Program-made: the position numbers and the translations under genes
Shown: in pieces, positions 1-13,412 of the stretch
How the letters are laid out: every line of letters starts with the position of its first letter
Numbering within the stretch: the stretch's first letter is position 1
Source of the DNA: Panulirus ornatus
Lineage: Eukaryota > Arthropoda > Malacostraca > Decapoda > Palinuridae
Length of the DNA: 64,000 bases
Direction: 5' to 3'
NCBI RefSeq assembly: GCF_036320965.1
Contig: NC_092279.1
Location: forward strand, 14,953,661-15,017,660
Notes under the pieces: model-generated
The model's database searches: none
Seen by the model: the letters and a program-made list of their open reading frames with translations, nothing else
Told to the model about the DNA's origin: nothing

Positions 1-157
1 ATCATTTTACGTTTAACAGACCCAATATTCAAGCAGACCCGTAATTACCATACGCCAATGCCGTCTACCATATCTATCTAACATGGAAATTCTTCGCTGC
101 CTGAAGGCAGCACTTCAAGTACAGGTTTGCCACATGCACCTAACGCACGCACTACCA

Positions 158-342
158 AAACCACGTACCGTGCTATGGACTGCCACGCCCACGTACGGTG
201 GTATAGGCTGCCACGCCTACGTACGGTACTATAGGCTGCCACGCCCACGAACGGTACTCTAGACTGCCACGCCCACGTACGGTACTATAGACTACTACGC
301 CCACGTACCGTGCTACAGACTGCCACGCCCACGTACCGTCTG
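158..342. repeat. Minisatellite, about 28-bp unit, 6-7 copies
   Basis: Unit contains gactgccacgcccacgtacg followed by gtactata, with substitutions between copies. Confidence 0.8.
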
Positions 343-420
343 TGCGGGCGAAACCATTCGGGGCAGCGTTCGAAGATGACCATCTCACCTCACCTCCCAC
401 GTCTGCACATAGGGAGACCA

Positions 421-421
<1 letters not shown>

Positions 422-461
<40 letters not shown>
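422..461. repeat. (AC)n microsatellite
   Basis: Twenty uninterrupted AC units. Confidence 0.95.
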
Positions 462-464
<3 letters not shown>

Positions 465-1023
465 TTTACGAAACGCACAAAGCTGAATACTTCACTGGTG
501 CGCCCAAGGGTCATAAAGCGTCAAGAATACATCCGTGATTTTTACGGTTATACTATGGAAATTACATTTACGTCTATAATCAACTGGGGATATCTTTGTG
601 AGGCAGGTCTGTCGATAGATGCAAATTTTCCCGGCTCGTATCCCGCCATCGGTAAATGTCTGGGGGAAACGGATCATTTTCGCCAGAGACTCCCTCCCTC
701 CTTCCCCCGCAACAACATATCTGTGACGGAGGCACTTCGACATTTCACGAAGGGCCTCCTCGCGCACTGCACCAATTTCCACGTCTCCGTCACTCTCCAG
801 TCAACACCAGGCTTCGACGCCTGGGAAACTCTCGTCTAGTTGGCTGCGTCAACCACACCACTGGGTCCATCACAACCTCGAATCAATTGTCAGTCATCAC
901 CCAAAAGGGGGAGGGTGGGGGAATACATAACACAGTCCTGATATAAAGTGTCTACTGAAGAACAACGGGTAACATAGGGACAACAGAAACAGGTGAGAAA
1001 CAGCTCCCTACACGTTCCCGCGG

Positions 1024-1025
<2 letters not shown>

Positions 1026-1082
<57 letters not shown>
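1026..1082. repeat. (GT)n microsatellite
   Basis: About 28 uninterrupted units. Confidence 0.95.
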
Positions 1083-1085
<3 letters not shown>

Positions 1086-3015
1086 AAGAAGCAGATCGAA
1101 CAAACAGAGGGAAGACTTGATCAAACACAAACCCAGGATGAGTCACATCTAACAAAAGGAATAATCTGATCTAACAAACCTTGGGGGGGAGAACCTAATC
1201 CAGCAAACAGGGTGGGTGGAAACTCTGAGCCATACAGCAGGAGGAGGACCCGTATACAGCAGGAACCAGCGAGGAGGAAGGGTGCAACACTGTGGTTTTT
1301 AGTGGCTGGTTAAAGTATAGTGCTACACAGGGGACAGTACTACGGAGAGAAAGACGTATGGGTCAGTACTGAGTATGAGAGGCACATGGGGGAAAAGTAC
1401 CATGGCTCAATGCACATGGGGTCGTGGCCACGGGTCGTGGCCATGATACTATGGGTCACTATCACGCAGAAGGAGTTGTGGGGTAGAACACTGGGGCAGA
1501 ATAACCCCTCCACCACCACTCCGGCAACACAACACCGCCTAGAAATCCACTTTATTAATTCCAGGTCAATTCTAGAAACCAGAAGCCAGAACCCAGTCTG
1601 CTAACAAGCTTACCCTCCCAGCCTATAACTGCTATAATCAAATTATAACGTGATTGTGTTACAAGTCTGGGAAAATTCTCCAAATAGAAACTTCATTTAT
1701 CTTCCTCCGTTGAAAGGCCGCTTTGCCTTTCCAGGGATAGAATACTGGATAGGCTAACTCTGCCTTTCCAGGGATAGACTACTGGTTAGGAAGACGATAA
1801 CTTTAGTAAGGCTTTATGAAACATCAGTAACACAGGAACACTTAAGGTGTCCTGTTAGCTGTTTAAGATATGGTCTTTGGATACTAGGAAGGGTCCGTAA
1901 GTGGATCCTCAACAACAAACAAGCACCTAGGATGCCTAAAGGATCCTGAAGGAACCTGGAACACCTTGATGATCAATGAATGACCTAGAGAGACATGAGG
2001 GGGACGGCGGGGAGATCTCCTACCTCAGAGAGACTTTGGAGTCTGAGGGGTTAGTGAGACTAGGAGACCTACCGGACCTGTCAATACCTGAGGGAACTGA
2101 GGGTATCATACAACCTCTCTAGGGTCGGGCTGCTCTCAGCTGGCAGACCGCGGGCCGGATCCAGAGCACGGCAAGCTTGGGTACGGACCCTAACCTCCTC
2201 TCCCTCTCTGTACAGTAACTCGCGAAAAAAAAAAAAAAAATAGATATATAAATGAATAAATAAAAACAGGAAGGTTTTCTTTTACAGTACATCTGTATCT
2301 GGTAGTATTTCATTCCACTGTATTAAATCAAGTTTCCAGTTATTCGGAGAGTCTACATCGGCATGAAATAAATAGTAAGGCGTACGCTTATCTATTTTTT
2401 TTTGTTGCGTTATTTCAAAGAAAGCCTTTAAACCGGACCTTTGCCAATTGGGAAATTAGCGTGACTGAGCCTTCACTAATGGCAACTGGGTAACCCGGCT
2501 GTAGGTGTTCAAATACCACTATGAGACCTAGAGGACTTTGAGACACTGGGTGGCCTGTTATACAAATTGGGATCAAGAATGAGGAAATGAAAATAGAGTA
2601 ATGGGGGAGAGGTGAGGAGAGGGGAGATGAGGGGGGGAGGATGAGTGAAGAAGCAAAGGTGTAGGGAGGTGAAAGATGAGAGGGAAGGGGAAGGATAAAG
2701 GGAGACTGAGGGATTGAGGGTAAGAGAAGGAGCAAGGGAGAAACATGGTGCAATGGAGGATGAACCGGCGGTCAGGAGAGAGAGAGAGAGAGTAAAAGAA
2801 GGGAGGAAAGACAAGAGACAGGTGAGCGGTGAGGGCAAAGGGTGGAGTAAAGGGAAGGAAGTGGGTAGATGGAGACAGACGGAGTGAGGGAGGGTGTGAG
2901 GGAGAAGGGTGAGCAAGATGAGGAGCAAGTGGGGTCACTAGGGTGTAACGATATCACCCCGTACCCTGCCGGGGATGAAGTCATTATGCAGCAGGGAGTC
3001 GATCAAAGTGCGTAG

Positions 3016-3033
3016 CCCCCCCCCCCCCCCCCC

Positions 3034-3076
<43 letters not shown>
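3016..3076. repeat. C19 homopolymer joined to (AC)n
   Basis: A 19-base C run followed by a single T and about 20 AC units. Confidence 0.95.
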
Positions 3077-3079
<3 letters not shown>

Positions 3080-3179
3080 GCAGATCGTGCTGGTGTGTAC
3101 ACTGTGAGGCTCTGGGAGATTTCCCCACACACTGCTCCACAAACCTGTCCCGCTAGAACCACAGTGGTGGTTGTGGTGT

Positions 3180-3540
3180 TGGTGCGTCGGTGGTTCATGG
3201 TCCCACTGTGACAGTGGTGGTGTAGGTGTGTCAGTGGATGATCGTCCCACTGTGACAGTGGTGGTGTAGGTGTGTCAGTGGATGATCGTCCCGCTGTGAC
3301 AGTAGTGGTGCAGGTGTGTCAGTGGATGATCGTCCCGTTGTAACAGTGGTGGTGCAGGTGTGTCAGTGGATGATCGTCCCACTGTGACAGTGGTGGTGTA
3401 GGTGTGTCAGTGGATGATCGTCCCGTTGTAACAGTGGTGGTGCAGGTGTGTCAGTGGATGATCGTCCGACTGTGACAGTGGTGGTGCAGGTGTGTCAGTG
3501 GATGATCGTCCCACTGTGACAGTGGTGGTGCCGGTGAGTC
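3180..3540. repeat. Minisatellite, 44-bp unit, about 8 copies
   Basis: Unit contains gtgtgtcagtggatgatcgt, then ccca/ccgctgtgacagtggtgg. Its own internal GTGG elements suggest stepwise growth. Confidence 0.85.
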
Positions 3541-3908
3541 AGACAGTGGTGATGGTGTGTTACCTGTGTGTTAATACCTGTTGGTACAATAAGAGCGTTT
3601 CTCCATCTTATTTAATCATTATTTACCCTCCTTCACTTTAACCTTAACAACATTTCTTTTTTTTTTTTTTTTCTCTTCCACATTTTTTTGTGTTGCAAAT
3701 ATTTCAGTGGGTCGACGGCGATACACGAATTTCGGTGTCTCTTCCATAACAGGGGGATATTCCGTGGAACACTGTGTCTCCTCTGTATCATGTACATCCA
3801 GGATCTATTTTTCAGTCCTCTGTCGCGAACGCAACGCTGCTTCTCATCTTTCATTAACATTTGAAAAAGTGTGGGGCGTCCTCTCCAGAATATAATACGT
3901 TTTAAGCC

Positions 3909-3913
<5 letters not shown>

Positions 3914-3993
<80 letters not shown>
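3914..3993. repeat. (TA)n microsatellite
   Basis: Forty perfect units. Confidence 0.95.
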
Positions 3994-3997
<4 letters not shown>

Positions 3998-4482
3998 CCC
4001 CACCCATAGCATTGCACCCATATATTTCCCCCACTCACCAGCAAGCGACCTTTAACCCTTACAGACCCAGGGCAAATGGCGTGCTCCCACCACACACACA
4101 CAAGGCTCCTGGAACCCCTCTCCTCCTTCCTCTACACTCCTCCCTCCTCCCTCTCCTGGTGCTGAACGGGAGAAGACCTTCTCCCCAGCCATACCTTCAC
4201 CCACTAGACCTCCCAGCACAACCCCAAGACTCGAACCATTCCCTCTCCTCGTCCTTCTCCAGGGCGTCTCGAAGGCTTCGCCAGCAGGTGGCACACCCAG
4301 GTTTTCCCCCGCTGGTTATTTAGAGGGGTCTCGCCTGGAAGTGACACCTCGGTCACCGCCCAAGTATTGGGGCGGTGCCTGGGCGTGAGTCCTGAGGCCC
4401 CGCAGCTTGTGAAATACTTATAAGAAAACGATGAGGTTCAGGGGGGGAGAAAAATCTCTTTTAGGGAGGTGAGGGAAAGAGG

Positions 4483-4546
<64 letters not shown>

Positions 4547-4620
4547 TTGTGGTTATGTTGAGGGGGTAGAAGTGGAGGCATGGAAGGAGAAGGAGAGAGA
4601 AAGAAGGAAAGAGAGAGAAA

Positions 4621-4708
4621 TTGGGAAGGTGTAAGACCAGAGACGAACAGACATGCAAGTTTGGTCACAGCACTTTGAAAATAAAAGAGCGAAAAAAGAG
4701 AGAAGGTC

Positions 4709-4785
<77 letters not shown>

Positions 4786-5170
4786 GGTTCCAAAATGGAA
4801 AGACCTGAGCTACAGGACAAGGTTAGAGGGCCTTGTATTGCCCACGGGGGAATACAGAAGAGTAAGGGGTGACCTGATCACAACCTTTAGGATTTCGAAA
4901 GCGAGTTTGCTGACGTTAACGGTGAACAGTCCTCCGAAAGCTGCAAGGATAGAGGAACCAGAGGACGGAACATGGAATTATGCGTGAAGCTCGCTAGATA
5001 CGATGCGAGGGAGCTGTTTGACAGTATGAAAGTGGTTGGATGAAATTAGATGAAAGAGGACTTTGTGAATACGGTCAGTACACAGGAGTTGAAAAGGGTT
5101 GGACGATAATGAAGGTTCGCTGGGAATTCGCTGCCTTGCTATGACGCATTCTGATCCCTCACACACACAT
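4621..5170 (+). mobile_element. Degenerate LINE reverse-transcriptase C-terminal relic
   Basis: Broken frames read MQVWSQHFENKRAKKE, VPKWKDLSYRTRLEGL (from WKDLSYR in another frame) and RRVRGDLITTFRISKAS. These match the V-W-S-P-x-x-x-K-D-I / L-S-Y-x-x-R-L / R-x-R-G-D-L-I-x-T-(F/Y) landmarks of jockey- and CR1-type elements. A GA microsatellite has expanded inside it. Confidence 0.65.
4711..4782. repeat. (GA)n microsatellite inside LINE relic
   Basis: Thirty-six clean units. The same site in copy 2 is irregular (11,404-11,500). Confidence 0.95.
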
Positions 5171-5207
5171 TTACTAGATAAAATGTTTCGACAGCTTTGG
5201 GCCCTTG

Positions 5208-5755
5208 TGAGGTGGGAGCGTTAGACGCTACAAGTACACTGTGGGAACGTTAGACGCTAAAAGTACCCTCTGTGGGAGTGTAATACACTACAAGTACACT
5301 ATGTGGGAGTGTTAGACACTCCCAGTACACTCTGTGGGAACGTCAGACGCTACAAGTCAAATATGTGGGAGAGTTAGACGCTACAAGTACAGTATGAGAG
5401 CGTCAGACGCTGCAAGTACACTCTGTGGGAGTATTGGACGCTACAAGTACACTCTGTGGGAGTGTTAGACGCTACAAGTACACTATGTGGGAGTGTTAGA
5501 CGCTACAAATACACTGTGGGAGCGTTAGACGCTGCAAGTACACTCTGTGGGAGTATTGGACGCTACAAGTACACCCTGTGGGAGTGTTAGACGCTACAAG
5601 TACACTATGTGGGAGTGTTAGACGCTACAAATACACTGTGGGAGCGTTAGACGCTGCAAGTACACTCTGTGGGAGTGTTAGACGCTACAAGTACAGTATG
5701 AGAGCGTCAGACGCTGCAAGTACACTCTGTGGGAGTGTTAGACGCTACAGCACGC
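5208..5755. repeat. Minisatellite, 31-bp unit, about 17 copies
   Basis: Unit contains gtgggagtgttagacgctac, then aagtacactct. Single-base variants (gcgtcagacgctgc, gtattggacg) recur in blocks. Confidence 0.9.
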
Positions 5756-6029
5756 TGCAGTAGAGGGACCAAACATGGCCAAAAAGCCAGAGTTTTCATA
5801 CACCACAGGATGGTGACTCACAGAGAAATGGTGGTGACCTCTCCTTCCTCGACACTGCATCCTCGTGTGGGAGACGCACGCCCGTGCCACAGAGGATTCA
5901 CTTGACCTGACCTGACCCTCAGGTCAGGTCTCTCAACGGAGGATAAACTGATGTGACGATGGGAAGACTAACCAGGTAGCGGACGTACCATAAATGGGAT
6001 GGATGTTCCGGCACTGCTTCGAACCCGCC

Positions 6030-6172
6030 ACCCTGACGGCACGGTGAGTCACCAGGCCTGCCACCCTTACCGCACGGTGTCGCCAGGCCTGCCACCCTTA
6101 CCGCACGGTGAGTCACCAGGCCTGCCACCCTTACCGCACGGTGTCACCAGGCCTGCCACCCTTACCGAAGTC
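6030..6172. repeat. Minisatellite, about 33-bp unit, 4 copies
   Basis: Unit contains caccaggcctgccaccctta, then ccgcacggtg. A matching array lies at 12,730-12,872. Confidence 0.8.
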
Positions 6173-6227
6173 ACTGTAGGTGTCGCTTGCACGACCACAA
6201 ACACATCAATAATTCTCAAAGTTGCCC

Positions 6228-6965
6228 AGTTCAGAGAGCCATAGATGAAGTTCAGACAGCCATCACTGAAGTTCAGAGAGGCATTCCTGAAGTTCAGAGA
6301 GCCATAGATGAAGTTCAGACAGCCATCACTGAAGTTCAGAGAGCCATATCATTGAAGTTCAGAAAGCCATCACTGAAGTTCAGAGAACCATTACTGAAGT
6401 TCACAGAGCCATCACTGAAGTTCAGAGAACCATTACTGAAGTTTAGAGAGGCATTCCTGAAGTTTAGAGAGGCATTCCTGAAGTCCAGAGAGCCATATCA
6501 TTGAAGTTCAGAAAGGCATATCACTGAAGTTCAAAGAATCATTACTAAAGTTCAGAGAGCCAATAATGAAGTTCAGCGAGGCATTATTGACGTTCAGAGA
6601 ACCCTCACTGAAGTTCAGAGAGCCATCACTGAAGTTCAGAGGGCCATAGATGAAGTTCAGACAGCCATCACTGAAGTTCAGAGAACCATTACTGAAGTTT
6701 AGAAAGGCATTCCTGAAGTTTAGAAAGGCATTCCTGAAGTTTAGAGAGGCATTCCTGAAGTTTAGAGAGCCATATCATTGAGGTTCAGAAAGGCATATCA
6801 CTGAAGTTCAAAGAATCATTACCAAAGTTCAGAGAGCCAATAATGAAGTTCAGCGAGGCATTATTGACGTTCAGAGAACCCTCACTGAAGTTCAGAGAGC
6901 CATTACTTAAGTTCAGAGGGCCATCACTGAAGTTCAGAGGGCCATCACTGAAGTTCAGAGGGCCA
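6228..6965. repeat. Minisatellite, 21-bp unit, about 35 copies
   Basis: Unit is gaagttcagagagccatcac plus one base. Because the unit is a multiple of three it yields long open frames of the heptad LKFREPS and IT-EVQRA. These are treated as by-products, not genes. Confidence 0.9.
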
Positions 6966-7313
6966 AGACTGCTTCCCGGGAAACACTACTTTTCCCGCTA
7001 CTTGTCACCGTCTCTAACATGTTTAACATTTAATTCGATCTCGTGGCCGCTTGCTCAAGAGGCGGCGGGCGGCAACCCTCACCCCACTGTCACTCTCCAG
7101 CCTTGCAGGACATGGTATGACCTGGCACCAGGACCAGCCACACAAACTGCGCCATCATTAAGGAGAATTACCCCAGTGCACCGCCTCTGGCCCCACACCA
7201 TCACTCACCCCACCAAACACCCCCTCTCCCCTCCCCCACGTTCGGCGCTACACGCGCTAAATCCACTCATTAATCTCAGACGTGAGTTTCCTCCCTTCTC
7301 ACACATTTAGTTC

Positions 7314-7380
<67 letters not shown>

Positions 7381-7631
7381 GGGCCGACAGTTTCAAGTGA
7401 TTAGAACCGTCTCCGTCCGTCATGCGCACGGGCTACGCCAAAGGCTTGCTTTCTACGAAGGGAAAGACGGATTGAGAGAGAGACGCAATGGTACAGGCAA
7501 AGCGAGAAAATGCCTAACTCTCGTCCAACAGACGAGAAAAATGGGCCTGTGAGTTGTCGTGGAGGACACAGAAACTCCGGGTCTCTCCCGCTGGTGAACT
7601 ACACTCATATCGATGTGGGTGTCCCCTCCGT

Positions 7632-7684
<53 letters not shown>

Positions 7685-8721
7685 CATCCGTGTCGGAGCA
7701 ACGGCCTTAACGATGCTTCACTATCAGTCTTCACAGACCCACAACCCCCGTCTATAACCCCCCCCGGCCAATAACCAAAATGTGATCTTGACCACACGTC
7801 AGGCTGTTCGATCACCAGCAACACACGGGTCATCTGGCTTCGAAACATGTGTCCTTTATTCACAGCGACGAATCGTACATTTATCTTATGATTCTTTTTC
7901 TATATTTCGCGTTCTGGTTACCAGCCTATCAAAAACGTTTTTTTTTTTTTTATACGTTTCACCAAGGAAACGTATTGTAATTTTTCGTACTTTAGGAAGG
8001 GTAGTGGATTTGGTTGATAACCTCAGAACCAGGACTAATTTTCATGCTGAATATGAATCTCAGGTTTAAATGGTAGGGTCAGGGGTCATCAAGGGCTATA
8101 ATGAAGGACTTCAAGGTTCCTATTGTGGCTTAAGGAAGCGCCCTAAATGACCCCCTACACACCATTTCAGCCAGAGATTCGTATTCAGCGTGAAAAATAG
8201 TGAGGCTACTGAGGTTATCAAGCTAATCTATTTCCCTTCGAAAAATACCCAAAAAAAATTGGAGGTATTAATTAATCAGATCAGGGTATTTTGTTTAAGC
8301 TTCCCCCCCAAAAAAAAAATTTTGCTTTAGAATTGAAACATATAATGAAACGCTTCTGTACTTCCTGCACAGACTACACTCCTCTGTATATTGTTGTTTT
8401 GCAACGTTACCCACTGTAACCCATCATACCGTGCCTCTCATATATATACATCGCTCCTTTATATCAATATACGAAGTTATTTGGAGGCAAAATATATACA
8501 TATGTATATATCTAAATGTCTTTAATGTAATCGCGTTAAAAAAAAGGAACCAGTGCATTTCATCCCACCTAATTCATTAAATATTTCACGACACAAATTT
8601 ATGCTCCCTTCTAGGAAATTCTGTTGACGCAACTCTGTAACTTTAATCCAGTTTTTTTTCCCCCGGTGTTACTGGGCGTCCCCAGGCTCTTGTTTTGCAT
8701 AAACCAGTTACGGAAGTAATT

Positions 8722-8877
<156 letters not shown>

Positions 8878-8926
8878 CAGGGGCCTCTAGCTGCATGCGT
8901 ACATTCAGGGGCCTCTGGTTCCATGA

Positions 8927-8987
<61 letters not shown>

Positions 8988-8992
8988 TTTTT

Positions 8993-9835
8993 ATACTTTG
9001 TCGCTGTCTCCCGCGTTTGCGAGGTAGCGCGAGGAAACAGACGAAAGAAATGGCCCTACCCCCATACACACGTACATACACACGTCCACACACGCAAATA
9101 TACATACCTACACAGCTTTCCATGGTTTACCCCAGACGCTTCACATGCCTTGATTCAATCCACTGACAGCACGTCAACCCCTGTATACCACATCGCTCCA
9201 ATTCACTCTATTCCTTGCCCTCCTTTCACCCTCCTGCATGTTCAGGCCCCGATCACACAAAATCTTTTTCACTCCATCTTTCCACCTCCAATTTGGTCTC
9301 CCTCTTCTCCTCGTTCCCTCCACCTCCGACACATATATCCTCTTGGTCAATCTTTCCTCACTCATTCTCTCCATGTGCCCAAACCATTTCAAAACACCCT
9401 CTTCTGCTCTCTCAACCACGCTCTTTTTATTTCCACACATCTCTCTTACCCTTACGTTACTTACTCGATCAAACCACCTCACACCACACATTGTCCTCAA
9501 ACATCTCATTTCCAGCACATCCATCCTCCTGCGCACAACTCTATCGATAGCCCACGCCTCGCAACCATACAACATTGTTGGAACCACTATTCCTTCAAAC
9601 ATACCCATTTTTGCTTTCCGAGATAATGTTCTCGACTTCCACACATTTTTCAAGGCTCCCAAAATTTTCGCCCCCTCCCCCACCCTATGATCCACTTCCG
9701 CTTCCATGGTTCCATCCGCTGACAGATCCACTCCCAGATATCTAAAACACTTCACTTCCTCCAGTTTTTCTCCATTCAAACTCACCTCCCAATTGACTTG
9801 ACCCTCAACCCTACTGTACCTAATAACCTATAACC
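8993..9835 (-). mobile_element. 5'-truncated non-LTR retrotransposon, second copy
   Basis: On the minus strand, positions 9,785-9,174 encode 203 residues ([20 protein letters not shown] onward, to ARNRVNWSDVVYRG). They are colinear with the 21.9-kb element and differ at only a handful of residues. The frame is intact where the other copy is shifted ([11 protein letters not shown]). The T run at 8,970-8,992 is its poly-A tail in antisense. It is absent from the second copy of the surrounding duplication. Confidence 0.9.
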
Positions 9836-9851
9836 TATATAACCTATATAA

Positions 9852-9855
<4 letters not shown>

Positions 9856-9930
<75 letters not shown>

Positions 9931-9947
9931 CCTATATAACCTAATAA

Positions 9948-9997
<50 letters not shown>
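9856..9997. repeat. Interrupted (TA)n with cctatataac units
   Basis: Two TA tracts separated by acctatataacctaataacc, beside the truncated 5' end of the minus-strand LINE. Confidence 0.9.
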
Positions 9998-10000
<3 letters not shown>

Positions 10001-11319
10001 GAACCAATATACCATTCTACAATTAAGAAATTCATCTTTTTATCAAAGGAAATTATTCACAACGTGAAATCATATGATGATGTGCAGGTCACACATGAAT
10101 GTTCCTCTGTGCGGGCACTGTGCTGGGATGAGGAGGATAGTGATGGAGGGGATGAAGGGAGAAGGATAGGCTGTGGTGAATGGTGGTGGTGGTGGTGGTG
10201 GTTAGGTAAATCGTCAGTATGGCAGCGGCCCGGCGTCCTTCCGTTGCTAGGTAACGTGCAATGATGGCCAGCAGCTCCCAGTGCTATGTTGGGGTAAACC
10301 CACTCACTCCCTACCTACCTACCAGTCATCCACCCTCTCCCCAACCCATCCCTGCCCTGGCCAGAGATAACATTCCCTCCCTCACTCCCTCCCCATCCTT
10401 CGCCTACCAACAATTCGCCAACCATATTCGCAGGGGGTCAGCGCTCACTGATACCCCCCTACGATGATGACAACACCGAAGAACAACACGAAAGACTGAA
10501 GATTCATACCACCTATGTCAGAGAAGCGACACAGAAAGTACGGCACAGACAACGATGACACAAGCTGCCGACACATGTGAGACCTCGACCACAATACAGA
10601 CCCGGAACATCCTTGGTTCACTCGAAGCTCCGAAGCACTAAGAGAGGTTCCAGCCAGCTGTCGTTGTATCCTACGAGCAAGGTTGAGTGTACTGAATCAA
10701 GTTAAAAGCCTGTGAGGTTTCAAATCAGTCGGGCGCCCCAAGGAAAAAAAAAAAAAAAAAAAAACGCATTGCGTTCTTAAACATCCGGAAAGAAAAATGA
10801 TAAGAAAATAAGAACTACGTTACGAAAGTAAAGAAAAATTATGCTGCTCTTACTTGGGAATGAGACACACTCTGAAGGATTCAGTTTTGCCACGTATTTT
10901 AACAGTTTTGCCTCGTATTTTAACCTTAAGATAAATAAAAGCCTTCATCCTGCCCACTAGGATAATATGCCAATTCCCAAATCTCCAATTTCACCGATAC
11001 TGGCCGTCGAAAACGTTTCCCCTATTTTTCACCACAACTGCGTCAAGGTGAGGAAGGGTCTCATATTTCTCCCTGCCCCTTGATGCGTCGTCCCCAGGTA
11101 AGGGAGGTGCGGAAGAAGCCGACACAGTTCTGCCGCCCGGGCAAACTTTTCGGGAAAGTCTCGGTTCCAAGTCTTCTGTTGGCGAGGAGCTAATGACTTC
11201 CCCTCGAGCCGGTGTGTGTGTGTGTGTGTGTGTGTGTGATTGTGGTTATGTTGAGGGGGTAGAAGTGGAGGCATGGAAGGAGAAGGAGAGAGAAAGAAGG
11301 AAAGAGAGAGAAATTGGGA

Positions 11320-11407
11320 AGGTGTAAGACCAGAGACGAACAGACATGCAAGTTTGGTCACAGCACTTTGAAAATAAAAGAGCGAAAAAAGAGAGAAGGT
11401 CTAGAGA

Positions 11408-11482
<75 letters not shown>

Positions 11483-11581
11483 CGAGAGAGAGAGAGAAAC
11501 GGTTCCAAAATGGAAAGACCTGAGCTACAGGACAAGGTTAGAGGGCCTTGTATTGCACACGGAGAGGGAAGGGGGGAAAAA

Positions 11582-11649
<68 letters not shown>

Positions 11650-11970
11650 GAAGAGATAAGGGGTTGACTGATCACACCTTTAGGATTTCGAAAGCGAGTT
11701 TGCTGACGTTAACGGTGAACAGTCCTCCGAAAGCTGCAAGGATAGAGGAACCAGAGGACGGAACATGGAATTATGCGTGAAGTCGCTAGATACGATGCGA
11801 GGGAGCTGTTTGACAGTATGAAAGTGGTTGGATGAAATTAGATGAAAGAGGACTTTGTGAATACGGTCAGTACACAGGAGTTGAAAAGGGTTGGACGATA
11901 ATGAAGGTTCGCTGGGAATTCGCTGCCTTGCTGTGACGCATTCTGATCCCTCACACACACATTTACTAGA
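11320..11970 (+). mobile_element. Duplicate of the 4.6-kb LINE relic
   Basis: Near-identical to 4,621-5,170, with an irregular GA tract (11,404-11,500) and a 63-base A run (11,583-11,645) inserted where copy 1 has none. Confidence 0.65.
11583..11645. repeat. 63-base A homopolymer
   Basis: Lies inside the duplicated LINE relic at a point where copy 1 has only ggggg. It is specific to copy 2. Confidence 0.8.
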
Positions 11971-11999
11971 TAAAATGTTTCGACAGCTTTGGGCCCTTG

Positions 12000-12455
12000 T
12001 GAGGTGGGAGCGTTAGACGCTACAAGTACACTCTGTGGGAGTGTTAGACGCTACAAGTACACTCTGTGGGAGTGTAATACACTACAAGTACACTATGTGG
12101 GAGTGTTAGACACTCCCAGTACACTCTGTGGGAACGTCAGACGCTACAAGTAAAATATGTGGGAGAGTTAGACGCTACAAGTACAGTATGAGAGCGTCAG
12201 ACGCTGCAAGTACACTCTGTGGGAGTATTGGACGCTACAAGTACACTCTGTGGGAGTGTTAGACGCTTCAAGTACACTCTGTGGGAGTGTTAGACGCTAC
12301 AAATACACTGTGGGAGCGTTAGACGCTTCAAGTACATTCTGTGGGAGTGTTAGACGCTACAAGTACAGTATGAGAGCGTTAGACGCTACAAGTACAGTAT
12401 GAGAGCGTTAGACGCTACAAGTACACTCTGTGGGAGTGTTAGACGCTACAGCACG
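12000..12455. repeat. Minisatellite, 31-bp unit, duplicate array
   Basis: Same unit as 5,208-5,755 with fewer copies and different variant order, so it changed after duplication or differs between haplotypes. Confidence 0.9.
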
Positions 12456-12928
12456 CTGCAGTAGAGGGACCAAACATGGCCAAAAAGCCAGAGTTTTTAT
12501 ACACCACAGGATGGTGACTCACAGAGGACTGGTGGTGACCTCTCCTTCCCCGACACTGCATCATCGTGTGGGAGACGCACGCCCGTGCCACAGAGGATTC
12601 ACTTGACCTGACCTGACCCTCAGGTCAGGTCTCTCAACGGAGGATAAACTGATGTGACGATGGGAAGACTAACCAGGTAGCGGACGTACCATAAATGGGA
12701 TGGATGTTCCGGCACTGCTTCGAACCCGCCACCCTGACGGCACGGTGAGTCACCAGGCCTGCCACCCTTACCTCACGGTGTCGCCAGGCCTGCCACCCTT
12801 ACCGCACGGTGAGTCACCAGGCCTGCCACCCTTACCGCACGGTGTCACCAGGCCTGCCACCCTTACCGAAGTCACTGTAGGTGTCGCTTGCACGACCACA
12901 AACACATCAATAATTCTCAAAGTTGCCC

Positions 12929-13412
12929 AGTTCAGAGAGCCATAGATGAAGTTCAGACAGCCATCACTGAAGTTCAGAGAGGCATTCCTGAAGTTCAGAG
13001 AGCCATAGATGAAGTTCAGACAGCCATCACTGAAGTTCAGAGAGCCATATCATTGAAGTTCAGAAAGCCATCACTGAAGTTCAGAGAACCATTACTGAAG
13101 TTCACAGAGCCATCACTGAAGTTCAGAGAACCATTACTGAAGTTTAGAAAGGCATTCCTGAAGTTTAGAGAGGCATTCCTGAAGTCCAGAGAGCCATATC
13201 ATTGAAGTTCAGAAGGGCATATCACTGAAGTTCAAAGAATCATTACCAAAGTTCAGAGAGACAATAATGAAGTTCAGCGAGGCATTACTGACGTTCAGAG
13301 AACCCTCACTGAAGTTCAGAGAGCCATTACTGAAGTTCAGAGAGCCATTACTGAAGTTCAGAGGGCCATCACTGAAGTTCAGAGGGCCATCACTGAAGTT
13401 CAGAGGGCCAAG
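12929..13412. repeat. Minisatellite, 21-bp unit, duplicate array of about 23 copies
   Basis: Same unit as 6,228-6,965, shorter by roughly a dozen units. Confidence 0.9.

Larger units (their letters stand above)
342..3165. other. Left-flank region without a recognised gene
   Basis: Holds AC and GT microsatellites, a paired tgcctttccagggatagac block (about 1,725-1,795) and a purine-rich stretch (2,572-2,930) whose open frames are Ser/Pro low-complexity. No splice-supported exon was recognised. Confidence 0.6.

Noticed and set aside
2415..2984. Overlapping Ser/Pro/Leu-rich minus-strand open frames
   Set aside because: They come from a purine-rich strand that lacks stop codons in reverse. All three frames are open, with no protein-like pattern.
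9826..9955. taacc/cctaa-like units suggesting telomeric repeats
   Set aside because: The units are cctatataac variants mixed with TA tracts and do not form a regular TTAGG-type array.
10064..10264. Duplicated open frame with a Trp run (also at 15,854)
   Set aside because: The Trp run is a TGG microsatellite. There are no splice signals or family resemblance, and the conservation is explained by the segmental duplication.
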